A stretch of 64,000 nucleotides of DNA from Acidimicrobiaceae bacterium (GTDB lineage Bacteria > Actinomycetota > Acidimicrobiia > Acidimicrobiales > Aldehydirespiratoraceae). Location of the stretch: positions 76,356 to 140,355 of the forward strand of contig VYFQ01000011.1 in assembly GCA_009842325.1 (NCBI GenBank), written 5' to 3'. The position numbers and the translations under genes are program-made. Shown in pieces: positions 16,268 to 24,635 of the stretch (positions are counted from its first letter, which is position 1; the number at the start of each line of letters is the position of its first letter). The notes under the pieces are model-generated. The model worked only from the letters and a program-made list of their open reading frames with translations. It did no database searches and was not told the DNA's origin.

Positions 16268-16759
16268 TCAGGGTTGGTGGCCCGTGGCGACGAGGTTGGC
16301 GACGTTGCGCAGCAGCACGGAGTGAAGGGCCAGCAGAGTCTCGGTCCGGCGGACCGCATCGATGGCGGCGATCCGCTGGAGGATCTCGTGTAGGTCGTCG
16401 TTGGTGGCCGCCACGATCCTCAAGAGGAGGTCGTCACGCCCGGTGACCGTGTAGATCTCAAGGACCTCGTCGATCGCGGTCAGTTCCCACAGGGCCTGCT
16501 GGTGCGCTCCCTGGGCGATGGTGAGCGTCGTGAAGGCGCAGACGTCCAATCCGGCGGCGCGCGGGTCAACGTCGGGACCATATCCGAAGATCACTCGCCG
16601 GTCCTCCAAGCGCCGGATGCGATCGCGCACCGTCCCCCGGGCCAGACCGGTCAGCCGGGCCATCTCCGACACGCTGATGCGGGGCTTCCTGCACAAGATG
16701 CCGATCAGCCTGCGATCAGTGTCGTCCAGCGGTATGCGCGTATCGCGTGTTTCGGGCAT
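16268..16759 (-). CDS. Lrp/AsnC-family transcriptional regulator
   Basis: 163 aa. N-terminal winged HTH (LDDTDRRLIGILCRKPRISVSEMARLTGLARGTVRDRIRRLE-type region, residues 11-52) and a C-terminal RAM/ligand domain with VTGRDDLLLRIVA. Members sense amino acids or related metabolites and often control the neighbouring gene. It is divergent from the HPPD-like gene across an AT-rich gap with inverted repeats, so it probably regulates that gene and itself. Confidence 0.9.
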   Translation of the reverse strand: MPETRDTRIPLDDTDRRLIGILCRKPRISVSEMARLTGLARGTVRDRIRRLEDRRVIFGYGPDVDPRAAGLDVCAFTTLTIAQGAHQQALWELTAIDEVLEIYTVTGRDDLLLRIVAATNDDLHEILQRIAAIDAVRRTETLLALHSVLLRNVANLVATGHQP

Positions 16760-16793
16760 GGCTTGAACCCTTTCCTACCCCCATAATGGTCAG

Positions 16794-16832
16794 CTATTGC
16801 TAGAATAATAGACAAACTGATCAATACTATTG
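16794..16832. promoter_or_regulatory. AT-rich inverted repeats, likely Lrp-family operator
   Basis: CTATT(N8)AATAG at 16794-16811 and CAATACTATTG (5-bp arms around one base) at 16822-16832. This is one of the most AT-rich stretches of the window and lies between the divergent Lrp-type and HPPD-like genes. Confidence 0.5.
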
Positions 16833-16903
16833 CAACTCAGTTATCAACTTGCTCATATGAGGTCTTACCGGACGACCAGGCTGCACCACAAGGAGGCCGC
16901 GCC

Positions 16904-17533
16904 ATGGCACATCTCAAGAAGGTCGATCACATCACCTACGCCTGCGAGAAAGGCTCGATCGAGCGGTGGGCGTGGTTCCACATCGAGGTCGAGGGCGGCA
17001 CGCTCATCAACCGGATCGACGATGTGCGCCCCGACGATCCCGCCTCGAGCATGAAGCTCTGGTGCATCGACTTCGGAGGCTTCGGGGTGGCGCTGATCGA
17101 AGGCATCGATCGGGCCGAGCGCTCGCAGGTGACCAGTTTCGTCGAGCGCCACGGCGACCACTCATGCCAGCACGTCGCTTATGAGACCCATGACCTCGAC
17201 ACCTTCACTGCGCACGTCCAGCAGATGGGAGGATCGGTGCGCGGCCCGAAGCTGGTGCGTCACGACGGGTTCGGCGTGCTCGAGCAGCTCTTCGCCCGGG
17301 GCTACACCGAGGGCGGGGCGGACGAGGTGCCGTTCCCGGAGTACGTGCAGCGCCCCGAGGCCGGAGCCGGCGACGGGGTGGCCATCACCTTCGCGGCCGA
17401 GACCGGGAAGGGGTTCTACGCCCAGATCGCCGACGCGGTGGCGGAGGACGACCACGAGCCGTTCTTCGACTTCTCCGCTATGCCGAAGGACTGGACCGTC
17501 CCCGAGCCCGCCCCCCGAGCGGCCGCGGCCTGA
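16904..17533 (+). CDS. HPPD-like VOC dioxygenase, short form
   Basis: 209 aa, against about 350-400 for 4-hydroxyphenylpyruvate dioxygenase (HPPD); it matches mainly the catalytic C-terminal half. The facial metal triad is visible as His9 (VDHIT), His90 (CQHVAYE) and Glu146 (FPEYVQR), in the order expected of HPPD/HMS. So Fe(II) chemistry on an aromatic 2-oxo acid is plausible, with the N-terminal domain lost or never present. Clear AAGGAGG ribosome site. Lrp-family regulators often control tyrosine catabolism, which fits. Confidence 0.7.
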   Translation: MAHLKKVDHITYACEKGSIERWAWFHIEVEGGTLINRIDDVRPDDPASSMKLWCIDFGGFGVALIEGIDRAERSQVTSFVERHGDHSCQHVAYETHDLDTFTAHVQQMGGSVRGPKLVRHDGFGVLEQLFARGYTEGGADEVPFPEYVQRPEAGAGDGVAITFAAETGKGFYAQIADAVAEDDHEPFFDFSAMPKDWTVPEPAPRAAAA

Positions 17534-17586
17534 GGCTCAGGCGCGCAACAGGACGCGCCGAGAGGTTTCCGCGTAGGACCGGCCGC

Positions 17587-18525
17587 TCAAACGCCGGCGA
17601 GGGTGGGGTCTGAGATCAGGACCCGGGCCCGCCGGACAGTCTCCGAGGGCAACTCGCCGAAGAGATCGTGATAGTCGCTCGAGAACCGGCCGAGATGATG
17701 GAGGCCGCTGCAGGTGGCCGCCCGGCTCACGGAGTGCCGACCGCTCTCGATCAGGCGGCGGGCGTTGTTGAGGCGCAGCAGCTTGTGGAACCTCGCCGGG
17801 CTCACAGAGACGCACTTGTCGAAGGCCTGCTCCAGCGTGCGGCGAGACGTCCCCACCCGAGAGGCCACCTCCGGCATCGACAATGGCTCGGCCAGGGCAT
17901 CCAGCATCACGTCACGGGCCGCCCGGTACAGCTGGATCGAGGCGTGTGACGAGCCCTGGGCCGCACTCGGCGCGGTCAATAACTCCAGCATCAGCCCGTG
18001 CATCACCGACCGGGGCACCGAGATGCTCCGGGAGGCCGCATCCCAGGACCGCAGAGCGTTGGCCGCCACCGCCCGGAACTTCCGGCTCAGCTCGGGGTCG
18101 GCGATCCGGCGGATCCGTCCGGCCTGCTGGCTCGACAGGCGGCGCAGCGGCAGGGCGGCCGCCGACTCCAGCGAGACACCGAACACCGCCGGCTCCACGC
18201 CCGCGTCGACCACAGCCTCGTACGCGCCGCCGGGTCCCACCAGCAGGACGTCGTCCATCGTGAACGGCGATCCGTTCGAGACCGTTTGGCCGGGGTCGCT
18301 GAGCAGCACGACCGCGCTGATCACGCCGGCTGGGCCCGCACCCTGCTGGCCCAGCCGCCGGTTGGTGCGCTCGACGAAGAACCCGACCTCGTCACTGTCA
18401 CAGGCCAGGAACGCGCCGTCATACGACCCGCAGTCGAGCTGCTGGTAGGCCTGATCGAAGCCGGTCAGCTGCTCGGCCTGATGGTCGATGTTCGTGTACC
18501 GCTGGAACGTCGCCGCGGTCCGCAT
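17587..18525 (-). CDS. AraC-family transcriptional regulator
   Basis: 312 aa. C-terminal double HTH (about 215-300): SMPEVASRVGTSRRTLEQAF and the second-helix region with HLGRFSSDYHDLFGELPSETVRR. The N-terminal 200 residues resemble the AraC_binding_2-type sensor of regulators that respond to aromatic or lipid-like compounds; ligand unknown. ATG at 18525 chosen because TACTGT lies 8 nt upstream. It is divergent from the hydrolase and ABC genes and faces a phased GGACA array, its probable operator. Confidence 0.87.
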   Translation of the reverse strand: MRTAATFQRYTNIDHQAEQLTGFDQAYQQLDCGSYDGAFLACDSDEVGFFVERTNRRLGQQGAGPAGVISAVVLLSDPGQTVSNGSPFTMDDVLLVGPGGAYEAVVDAGVEPAVFGVSLESAAALPLRRLSSQQAGRIRRIADPELSRKFRAVAANALRSWDAASRSISVPRSVMHGLMLELLTAPSAAQGSSHASIQLYRAARDVMLDALAEPLSMPEVASRVGTSRRTLEQAFDKCVSVSPARFHKLLRLNNARRLIESGRHSVSRAATCSGLHHLGRFSSDYHDLFGELPSETVRRARVLISDPTLAGV

Positions 18526-18533
18526 AGACAGGG

Positions 18534-18539
18534 ACAGTA
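18534..18539 (-). promoter_or_regulatory. Leaderless -10 element of the AraC-family gene
   Basis: TACTGT on the minus strand, 8 nt from the ATG at 18525. Confidence 0.45.
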
Positions 18540-18581
18540 CGGTCCCCGTCGCGGGCCTGTCCACAGTTGGTTGCGCAAAAC

Positions 18582-18649
18582 GGACAAGGAAAGTCCCAAT
18601 CGGGACAGCAGCCGGCGCTCGGTGGACAGGAGCCGGCGCTGGGCGGATA
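18582..18649 (+). repeat. GGACA repeats phased at 21 bp, likely AraC-family operator
   Basis: GGACA at 18582, 18603 and 18624, then GGATA at 18645, each exactly 21 bp apart (two helical turns). The units at 18603 and 18624 agree at 18 of 21 positions and share AGCCGGCGCT. A palindrome GTCCCAATCGGGAC lies at 18593-18606. Direct repeats about 21 bp apart are the usual AraC-family site arrangement. Confidence 0.6.
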
Positions 18650-18777
18650 GCTGCGGAGACCCCGAGCGATTGCCATGGGTGCTCCGACACCCCCTCCCGG
18701 TGGCGCGGGTCGCACTCAAGCCCGCGCCGCCGGCTCGGGGCATCCGCAACCGACCAGCGACCCCGGGGAGTCCCACC

Positions 18778-19611
18778 ATGGCCACACTGACCACCAACGA
18801 CGGCGTCGAGTTGCACTACGACGTAGCCGGGACCGGCCCACCGCTGGTGCTGGTCCACGGCTGGAACCAGACCGCCGCCCTGTTCGAGCGTCAGGTGGCC
18901 GGCCTAAGCGACCGCTTCCAAGTCATCACCTTCGACCTGAGGGGCCACGGCGAGTCCGAGCGACCCGACCACGGCTACCGCATCGCCCGCTACGCCATGG
19001 ACCTCCACACCGTCATCGACAAGGTGGCCGGACAGCCCGCCCACGTGCTCGGCCACTCGATGGGGTGCTGCGTGCTGTGGTCGTACTTCGACCTGTTCGC
19101 CGGCGACGGCATCAAGAAGGCCGTGTTCGTCGACATGATGACCCACCCCATCGCCAACCCAGCCTTCACGGAGCAGGAGGTTGCCGACTACGGGTCGATC
19201 CTCAGCCCCGACGCCTTCTTCGGGGTGTTCAACGGCCTGACCGCGGGCGCGGCCGCCCAGGTCATGCCCGGCCTGCTCGACGGGATGGTCACCGAGAACA
19301 TCTCCACCGAGGACAAGGCCTGGCTGCTGGCCGAGAACGCCCGCATGCCGGGGCCGCTGTCGGCCCGGGAGTTCTTCACCGACATCCTGGCCGACTGGCG
19401 CGACGTGCCGCCCCGGATCAACCGGCGCTCCCTCTACATCGCCGGAGAGGGGTCGTTCATACCGGCTTCGGCCACCCGCTGGGCCGCCGAGCAGACCCCC
19501 GGCGCGCGGTTCGAGTCCATCCCGGCCGGCGAGGGAGGCAACCACTTCATGTTCATCGAGAACCCCGACCGGTTCAACCGGATTGTCAGCGAGTTCTTGA
19601 CAGCGACCTAA
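18778..19611 (+). CDS. Alpha/beta-hydrolase
   Basis: 277 aa, soluble. Oxyanion segment LVLVHGWNQ, nucleophile elbow GHSMG (Ser94), and a late His in GGNHFMFIENP; the acid is likely in the segment before it. Substrate (ester, lactone or C-C bond) cannot be told. Start ATG fits the family N-terminus TTNDGVELHYDVAG. It is the first gene after the operator-like repeats and precedes the ABC importer by 37 nt, so it may process the imported compound. Confidence 0.85.
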   Translation: MATLTTNDGVELHYDVAGTGPPLVLVHGWNQTAALFERQVAGLSDRFQVITFDLRGHGESERPDHGYRIARYAMDLHTVIDKVAGQPAHVLGHSMGCCVLWSYFDLFAGDGIKKAVFVDMMTHPIANPAFTEQEVADYGSILSPDAFFGVFNGLTAGAAAQVMPGLLDGMVTENISTEDKAWLLAENARMPGPLSAREFFTDILADWRDVPPRINRRSLYIAGEGSFIPASATRWAAEQTPGARFESIPAGEGGNHFMFIENPDRFNRIVSEFLTAT

Positions 19612-19648
19612 CCGACAACAGCTTGTGAGACCCACAAGGGGGGAATCC

Positions 19649-20998
19649 ATGACACCCAACACCACCAGGAGGAGACTCCTCCGGATCCTCACCGCCGTGC
19701 TGGCACTGGCGCTCGTGGCCGCCGCGTGCGGTGACGACGAGGGCGACACCGAAGCGCCGGCCACCACCGCGGCCCCGGCACCGACCGAGGCGCCTGAGCC
19801 GGCCCCGGACCCCGAGCCGGCCGAGCCTGAGGCTCCGGAGCCTGAGACCGAGCCTGAGGCTGAAGAACCCGAGCCCGCCGCGCCCATGGAACTCGACGTC
19901 GACGCCATCCTGGCCGCCGACCTGTCGGACTGCAGCCCCGCGCCGCAGGGGGAGTCGCTGCGGATCGGCTATGCCGCCGACTTCTCCGACCTCGGAGGCT
20001 TCGTGGACATCCCGGCGGCCAAGGCGGCCGAGTACTTCGTCGAGCTCCTCAACTGCTGGGGCGGCGTGGACGGCCACCCGGTCGAGATGGTGATCCGCGA
20101 CATCGAGGGCGATCCCGAGACCGCCGGCCGGGTCGCCCAGGAGCTGCTCGACGAGAATGTCACCGCCATCCTCGGCCCGGCCTTCTTCGACGTCAACCAG
20201 GCCATCCTCCAGGTCACCGCCACCCGGGTGCCGACAATCTCGGTGTCGTCCACCGAGCCGCTGCTGGCCGACCCCGAGCAGCTGTCGCTGCTGGCCTCGT
20301 TCACCGACACCGCCCAGGCGGTGGCGGCCGCGCAGTTCGCCATCGAGCGGGGCTGGATGACCGCGGTCACCTTCAGCGTTCCGGGGCCCTACTTCGGCTA
20401 CGTCGTGGAGGTCTTCACCGAGGAGTTCGAGTCGCTCGGCGGGCAGGTGCTCGGCGACTACCCGTTCGTGCCCGCCCAGACCACCGACTTCTCGGCCCAG
20501 GTCAACGAGATCGCCGGCCTGGACCCCCAGCCCGACGTCGTGTACTCGGCGCTGCTGGCCTTCCAGGCCGCCATCCTGGGCGCCCAGCTCAGCGAGGCCG
20601 AGGTCGGTGCTGAGATGCTGGTGGCCGACGCCTTCACCGCCACCGGCGGCTACTTCGTCGACGGCGTGGAGGGGTTCTTCCACACCTCGCACACCTTCCC
20701 CGATCCCGACGGCCGGATGGTGCGCTTCCTGGACAGCTACGAGGCCGTCAAGGGCGGCGTCATCGAGAGCGAGTCGTACTCGGCGCTGGCCGCGGATGCC
20801 ATCCTCGTGATCTCCGACGCGGTGATCCGCTCCGGCTCGCTCGACCCCGTTACCGTCGGTGAGGCCATCATCGCGGGCACCGGCGTCGACGGCTTGACCG
20901 GCGTGCTGACCTACGACGGCGGAGGGTCGCCCAACACGCCCGTGTACGTGCACGAGGTCGTGAACGGTCAGCCGACCCTCGCCGCGGTCTACGGCTGA
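19649..20998 (+). CDS. ABC importer substrate-binding lipoprotein (LivJ/LivK type)
   Basis: 449 aa. Basic N-terminus (TRRRLLR), hydrophobic core and lipobox cysteine at residue 27 (VAAAC), so membrane-anchored. Residues about 33-75 are a Pro/Glu/Ala-rich linker of repeated EPE/PEP units. Then a type I periplasmic-binding fold: IGYAADFSDLGGF, IRDIEGDPETAGRVAQEL, and ILGPAFFDVNQA. Such proteins bind branched-chain amino acids, amides, urea or aromatic acids. Good GGGGG ribosome site. livF, livH and livMG follow. Confidence 0.88.
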   Translation: MTPNTTRRRLLRILTAVLALALVAAACGDDEGDTEAPATTAAPAPTEAPEPAPDPEPAEPEAPEPETEPEAEEPEPAAPMELDVDAILAADLSDCSPAPQGESLRIGYAADFSDLGGFVDIPAAKAAEYFVELLNCWGGVDGHPVEMVIRDIEGDPETAGRVAQELLDENVTAILGPAFFDVNQAILQVTATRVPTISVSSTEPLLADPEQLSLLASFTDTAQAVAAAQFAIERGWMTAVTFSVPGPYFGYVVEVFTEEFESLGGQVLGDYPFVPAQTTDFSAQVNEIAGLDPQPDVVYSALLAFQAAILGAQLSEAEVGAEMLVADAFTATGGYFVDGVEGFFHTSHTFPDPDGRMVRFLDSYEAVKGGVIESESYSALAADAILVISDAVIRSGSLDPVTVGEAIIAGTGVDGLTGVLTYDGGGSPNTPVYVHEVVNGQPTLAAVYG

Positions 20999-21004
20999 GG
21001 GGAA

Positions 21005-21061
21005 TCGGGCCGACATCTGGACCGTCCGGCCTCTTGAGCCGTCGGGCCGACATCTGGACCG
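21005..21061 (+). repeat. Perfect 20-bp direct repeat upstream of livF
   Basis: TCGGGCCGACATCTGGACCG at 21005-21024 and 21042-21061, 37 bp start to start, filling the gap between the binding-protein stop and the livF GTG. Confidence 0.85.
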
Positions 21062-21071
21062 CCCGGACGCT

Positions 21072-21779
21072 GTGCTGACCCTCGACAGGGTGGAGGTTGG
21101 CTACGGCAGCGTCCGGGCGGTCCACGGTGCCTCGATGTCGGTCCCCGAAGGCGAGACCGTCGCCCTCATCGGCCCCAACGGAGCCGGCAAGAGCAGCCTC
21201 CTCAACGCCATCATCGGACTGCACGCCCCCCGCGGTGGCACGATCCGCTGGAGGGGGACCGACGTCACCGGATGGTCCCCCCAGCGGATGCTGCGGGCCG
21301 GCGTCGCGCTGGTCCCCGAGCACCGCCGGATCCTGACCGGGCTCACCACCGAGGAGAACCTGCTCGTCGCGGGGATCCTCACCGGCGGGCGAGCCCGCCG
21401 CCGGCTCGCCGCCGAACTGATGGAGCGCTTCGAGGTGCTCGGCCGGCAGCGGTCGGTGCCCGCGGGCCTGCTGTCGGGCGGCGAGGCCCAGCAGCTGGCC
21501 GTCGCCCGAGCGCTGATGAGCCGCCCGAGCGTGGTGCTGATGGACGAGCCCGCCCTCGGCCTGGCGCCCCTAATGCGCAGCCAGGTATTCGAACTGCTCG
21601 GCGAACTGGCCGCCGCGGGGACCACCCTGCTCGTCGTCGAGCAGGACGCCCACCGCCTCCTGGAGATGGCCAGCACCGCCTACATCATGCGCAGCGGCGA
21701 CATCGTCGCCAGCGGACCGGCCGGCGAGCTGGCCGAACGCGAGGACCTCTTCGAGGCGTTCCTCGGCAACGGCACGTGA
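21072..21779 (+). CDS. livF: Branched-chain amino-acid type ABC ATPase LivF
   Basis: 235 aa. Walker A GPNGAGKS, Q-loop region with ALVPEHRRILTGLTTEENL (LivF-specific), signature LSGGEAQQLAVARAL, Walker B VVLMDEPALGLAP, H-loop replaced by Gln in VVEQDAH, as is common in LivF. GTG start 73 nt after the binding-protein gene. Cytoplasmic energy subunit that would pair with the ATPase half of LivMG. Confidence 0.93.
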   Translation: MLTLDRVEVGYGSVRAVHGASMSVPEGETVALIGPNGAGKSSLLNAIIGLHAPRGGTIRWRGTDVTGWSPQRMLRAGVALVPEHRRILTGLTTEENLLVAGILTGGRARRRLAAELMERFEVLGRQRSVPAGLLSGGEAQQLAVARALMSRPSVVLMDEPALGLAPLMRSQVFELLGELAAAGTTLLVVEQDAHRLLEMASTAYIMRSGDIVASGPAGELAEREDLFEAFLGNGT

Positions 21780-21821
21780 GGGGCGGGATGTGAGGGGCGC
21801 CGGCGTGAGGGGCAGCACGTG
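21776..21821 (+). repeat. Triplicated GTGAGGGGC start-like units before livH
   Basis: GTGAGGGGC at 21776, 21790 and 21805, followed by GTGATGG at 21819. The first GTG overlaps the livF stop. Mini-ORFs MRGGM* and MRGAGVRGST* end on TGA codons overlapping the next GTG. Each unit also carries GAGGGG, a ribosome-site core. Confidence 0.7.
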
Positions 21822-22709
21822 ATGGTCGAGCTCATCCAGCAGCTGATCGACGGCCTGGGCCTCGGCAGCGAGTACGCCCTGCTGGCCCTGGGGATCGGCC
21901 TGACCTTCGGGGTGATGCGCATGATCAACTTCGCCCACGGCGAGCTCATCACCGTCAGCGCCTACGTGGCCTACGGGCTGACCCTGATCGGGCTGGACTG
22001 GTGGATGCTCGTGCCGGTCATCGTGGCCACCTCGATCGCCACGTCGGTGGCTCTGGAGCTGGTGGCGTTCAGGTGGGTGAGGGGAGCCAGCGACTTCGCC
22101 ATGCTGCTCATGTCGTTCGGCGTGCACTTCGTGGTGCAGGCCGGCTTCGTCATGTACGTGTCGGCCAGCGCCCGGGCCTTCGACCGACCGGGCTGGATCA
22201 ACAACACGGTGTCGGTGGGCGGGGTGCGGGTCGAAGTGGTCGACGTAGCGGTGATCGTCGTCACCGTGGCCACGCTGCTCGGGACCCTGGCCATCCTGCG
22301 CAGGACGGTCTACGGGATGGCCATCCGGGCCGCGGCGGAGGACTTCGACACCGCCCAGCTGCTCGGCGTCCGCAGCAACCTCGTGATCCGCTCCGCCTTC
22401 GCGCTGGCCGGGCTGCTGGCCGGGGTCGCCGCGGTGCTGCTGTTGATGAGGACCGGCCGGGCCGCGCCCTCGGCCGGGCTCATCCCCATGCTCAAGGGCG
22501 TCCTGGCGGCCCTCATCGGCGGGCTGGGCCGGCTCCAGGGCGCGGTGGTCGGCGGCCTCGTGCTCGGAGTGGTCGAGGTGCAGCTCGTCTCGCGGCTGCC
22601 CGACGAGGTCGACGGCATGGTCAACGGGATCGTGTTCGTGCTGATCGCGCTGCTGTTCATCTTCCGGCCGGCCGGGATGCTCCGGACCGCCGCCGCGGAG
22701 CGGGTGTGA
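21822..22709 (+). CDS. livH: Branched-chain amino-acid type ABC permease LivH
   Basis: 295 aa, about eight membrane helices. Family motifs: LGSEYALLALGIGLTFGVMRMINFAHGE near the N-terminus, VYGMAIRAAAEDFDTAQLLGV (cytoplasmic EAA-like loop) and LKGVLAALIGGLGRLQGAVVGG. The start is the ATG at 21822 or the GTG one codon earlier, both behind the repeated GAGGGG units. Its stop overlaps the start of livMG (GTGA). Confidence 0.93.
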   Translation: MVELIQQLIDGLGLGSEYALLALGIGLTFGVMRMINFAHGELITVSAYVAYGLTLIGLDWWMLVPVIVATSIATSVALELVAFRWVRGASDFAMLLMSFGVHFVVQAGFVMYVSASARAFDRPGWINNTVSVGGVRVEVVDVAVIVVTVATLLGTLAILRRTVYGMAIRAAAEDFDTAQLLGVRSNLVIRSAFALAGLLAGVAAVLLLMRTGRAAPSAGLIPMLKGVLAALIGGLGRLQGAVVGGLVLGVVEVQLVSRLPDEVDGMVNGIVFVLIALLFIFRPAGMLRTAAAERV

Positions 22710-24601
22710 CCGGCCCGGCCCGGCGGGCGCTGCCCGAAGCGGCTGGCCGGCTTGTTCAACGGCTCGTCCCCGATGTGGCCGCCGCCAGCCTGCTGTTCGC
22801 CGCGGTCGCCGCGGTCGGGTTCGTCTACGTCGCCAGCGTGGGCGACACCGCCTCCGAGCGGCTGTTCACGTCGCTGCTCATCAACGCCACCGTAGTGGTG
22901 GGGATGCAGATCTTCATCGGCAACACCGGGATCCTGTCGTTCGGCCACATCGGCTTCGGAGCGGTCGCGGGGTACGCCTTCGTGCTGTTCGCCATCGACA
23001 CCGACCGCAAGGCCCGCCTGGTGCCCGACGCCCCGTTCGGGCTGGTGGACCTGACCGTGCACCCGGCCGCGGCCATCGGCGCGGCGGTGGTGCTGACCGT
23101 GGCCGTGGCCGCCGTCGTCGGGCTCGGGCTGGTGCGCTCGGCGGCGGCGTCGGGCGCCATCGCCCCCACCGTCATCACGCTGTCGCTGCTGTTCGCCACC
23201 TTCGAGCTGGCCGTCAACTGGACCGACCTGACCGGCGGCAACCGGGCCGGGCTGAGCTTCCGCCCCGGTACCGCCATGGCCGGCCGGGGCTACGCCTACC
23301 TGGCGTTCGCCCTGACCCTGCTGGTGGCCGGCCTCTACCGGCGGTCGCGCTCGGCCCGTCTGGCCCGGGCGGTGCGCGAGGACGGCGTGGCCGCCCGCTC
23401 GCTGGGAATCCACCCCGCCACTCACCAGATGTGGGCCCTGCTGCTGTCGGTGGCGGTGGTCGCGATCGGGGCGTCGCTGCGGGTCTGGCTCACCGGCACG
23501 ATCTCGCCAGAGCGGTTCTTCATCGACTACACCCTTCTGACCATCACGATGCTGGTCGTCGGCGGCCGCAACAGCATCACCGGCGCCGCCCTCGGCACCG
23601 TCGTGATCACCGTTCTGACCGAGTCCGCCCGGGTGGTGTCTGGACCCGATGTCGATCCCGGCCCGTTCGACCTGATCCTGCGTCCGGGCCTGTCGGACCT
23701 GGTCCTGGGCGCCTCGATGCTCGGCTTCATGGTCCTGCGCCCGAGGGGACTGCTCGACGACTGGGAGCTGGCCGACTGGCTCGGACCGCGGCTCTCCAAG
23801 TGGCGGCCACTGCGCGGCGATCCCGCGGCTGCGCCGGGGGAGGAGGTCCCGGTGGTGCCGCGCCCCGGGCACACGCCGGACCGCCCGGCTGGGGCCCGGC
23901 TGGCCGCGGCCGGCGTCACCGTCGACTTCGGCGGCCTGCGGGGCTTGGACAACGCACACATCCTCGCCGGCAGCGGGCGGGTGGTGGGGCTCATCGGACC
24001 CAACGGCGCGGGCAAGACCACCATGCTCAACGCCATCACTGGCGTGGTCGGAGCCCAGGGCCGGATCAGCCTCGAAGGCGACGACATCGCGGGGCTACCG
24101 CCCCACCGGCTGGCCCGGCGCGGCCTGGCCCGTACATTCCAGAACCTGCGGCTGTTCGAGGCGCTCAGCGTGCGGGAGAACGTCGAGGTGGCCGCGCTGG
24201 TCGGCACCCGCTCGGCCCGGCGAGCCGAGCAGACCGCGGCTGAGCTGCTCGGGCTCTGCGGGATTGCCGACATCGCCGAGGTGCGGGCCCGGGCCCTCGA
24301 CTACGGCGCCTCGAAGCGCCTGGAGCTGGCCCGGGCCGCGGCGCAGGCCCCCGGCTTCCTGCTCCTCGACGAGCCCACCTCGGGCTTCTCGGAGCTGGAG
24401 TCGGTGATCATCGTCGACCAGATCCGCCGCATCGCCGACGTGCTGGGCTGCGGCGTGGTGGTGATCGACCACGACCTCGCCTTCATCACCAACCTATGCG
24501 ACCGGGTCTACTGCCTCGACCAGGGCTCGGTGATCGCCGTCGGATCACCGGCGGAGATCCGGACGCACCCGGCCGTCCGAGCCGCCTACCTTGGCGGCTG
24601 A
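22706..24601 (+). CDS. Fused LivM permease - LivG ATPase
   Basis: 631 aa from the GTG overlapping the livH stop. Residues about 25-350 are the LivM permease (NTGILSFGHIGFGAVAGY; ARAVREDGVAARSLGI; VGGRNSITGAALG). Residues about 396-631 are the LivG ATPase: Walker A GPNGAGKT (431-438), FQN Q-loop (478-480), Walker B FLLLDEP (551-557), H-loop His589. The ABC signature is YGASKRLELARA, without the LSGGQ core; LivG proteins often vary here but keep Gln/Arg. A Pro/Gly/Ala linker (371-395) joins the halves. With LivF it would complete the transporter. Confidence 0.92.
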   Translation: MTGPARRALPEAAGRLVQRLVPDVAAASLLFAAVAAVGFVYVASVGDTASERLFTSLLINATVVVGMQIFIGNTGILSFGHIGFGAVAGYAFVLFAIDTDRKARLVPDAPFGLVDLTVHPAAAIGAAVVLTVAVAAVVGLGLVRSAAASGAIAPTVITLSLLFATFELAVNWTDLTGGNRAGLSFRPGTAMAGRGYAYLAFALTLLVAGLYRRSRSARLARAVREDGVAARSLGIHPATHQMWALLLSVAVVAIGASLRVWLTGTISPERFFIDYTLLTITMLVVGGRNSITGAALGTVVITVLTESARVVSGPDVDPGPFDLILRPGLSDLVLGASMLGFMVLRPRGLLDDWELADWLGPRLSKWRPLRGDPAAAPGEEVPVVPRPGHTPDRPAGARLAAAGVTVDFGGLRGLDNAHILAGSGRVVGLIGPNGAGKTTMLNAITGVVGAQGRISLEGDDIAGLPPHRLARRGLARTFQNLRLFEALSVRENVEVAALVGTRSARRAEQTAAELLGLCGIADIAEVRARALDYGASKRLELARAAAQAPGFLLLDEPTSGFSELESVIIVDQIRRIADVLGCGVVVIDHDLAFITNLCDRVYCLDQGSVIAVGSPAEIRTHPAVRAAYLGG

Positions 24602-24635
24602 TGGCCGGGATCGGGCGCTCCCAGGGCGGGAGGTC

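Noticed and set aside
22310..23959. 549-codon minus-strand frame opposite livH/livMG
   Set aside because: Composition is the complement of the transporter genes and no family is visible.
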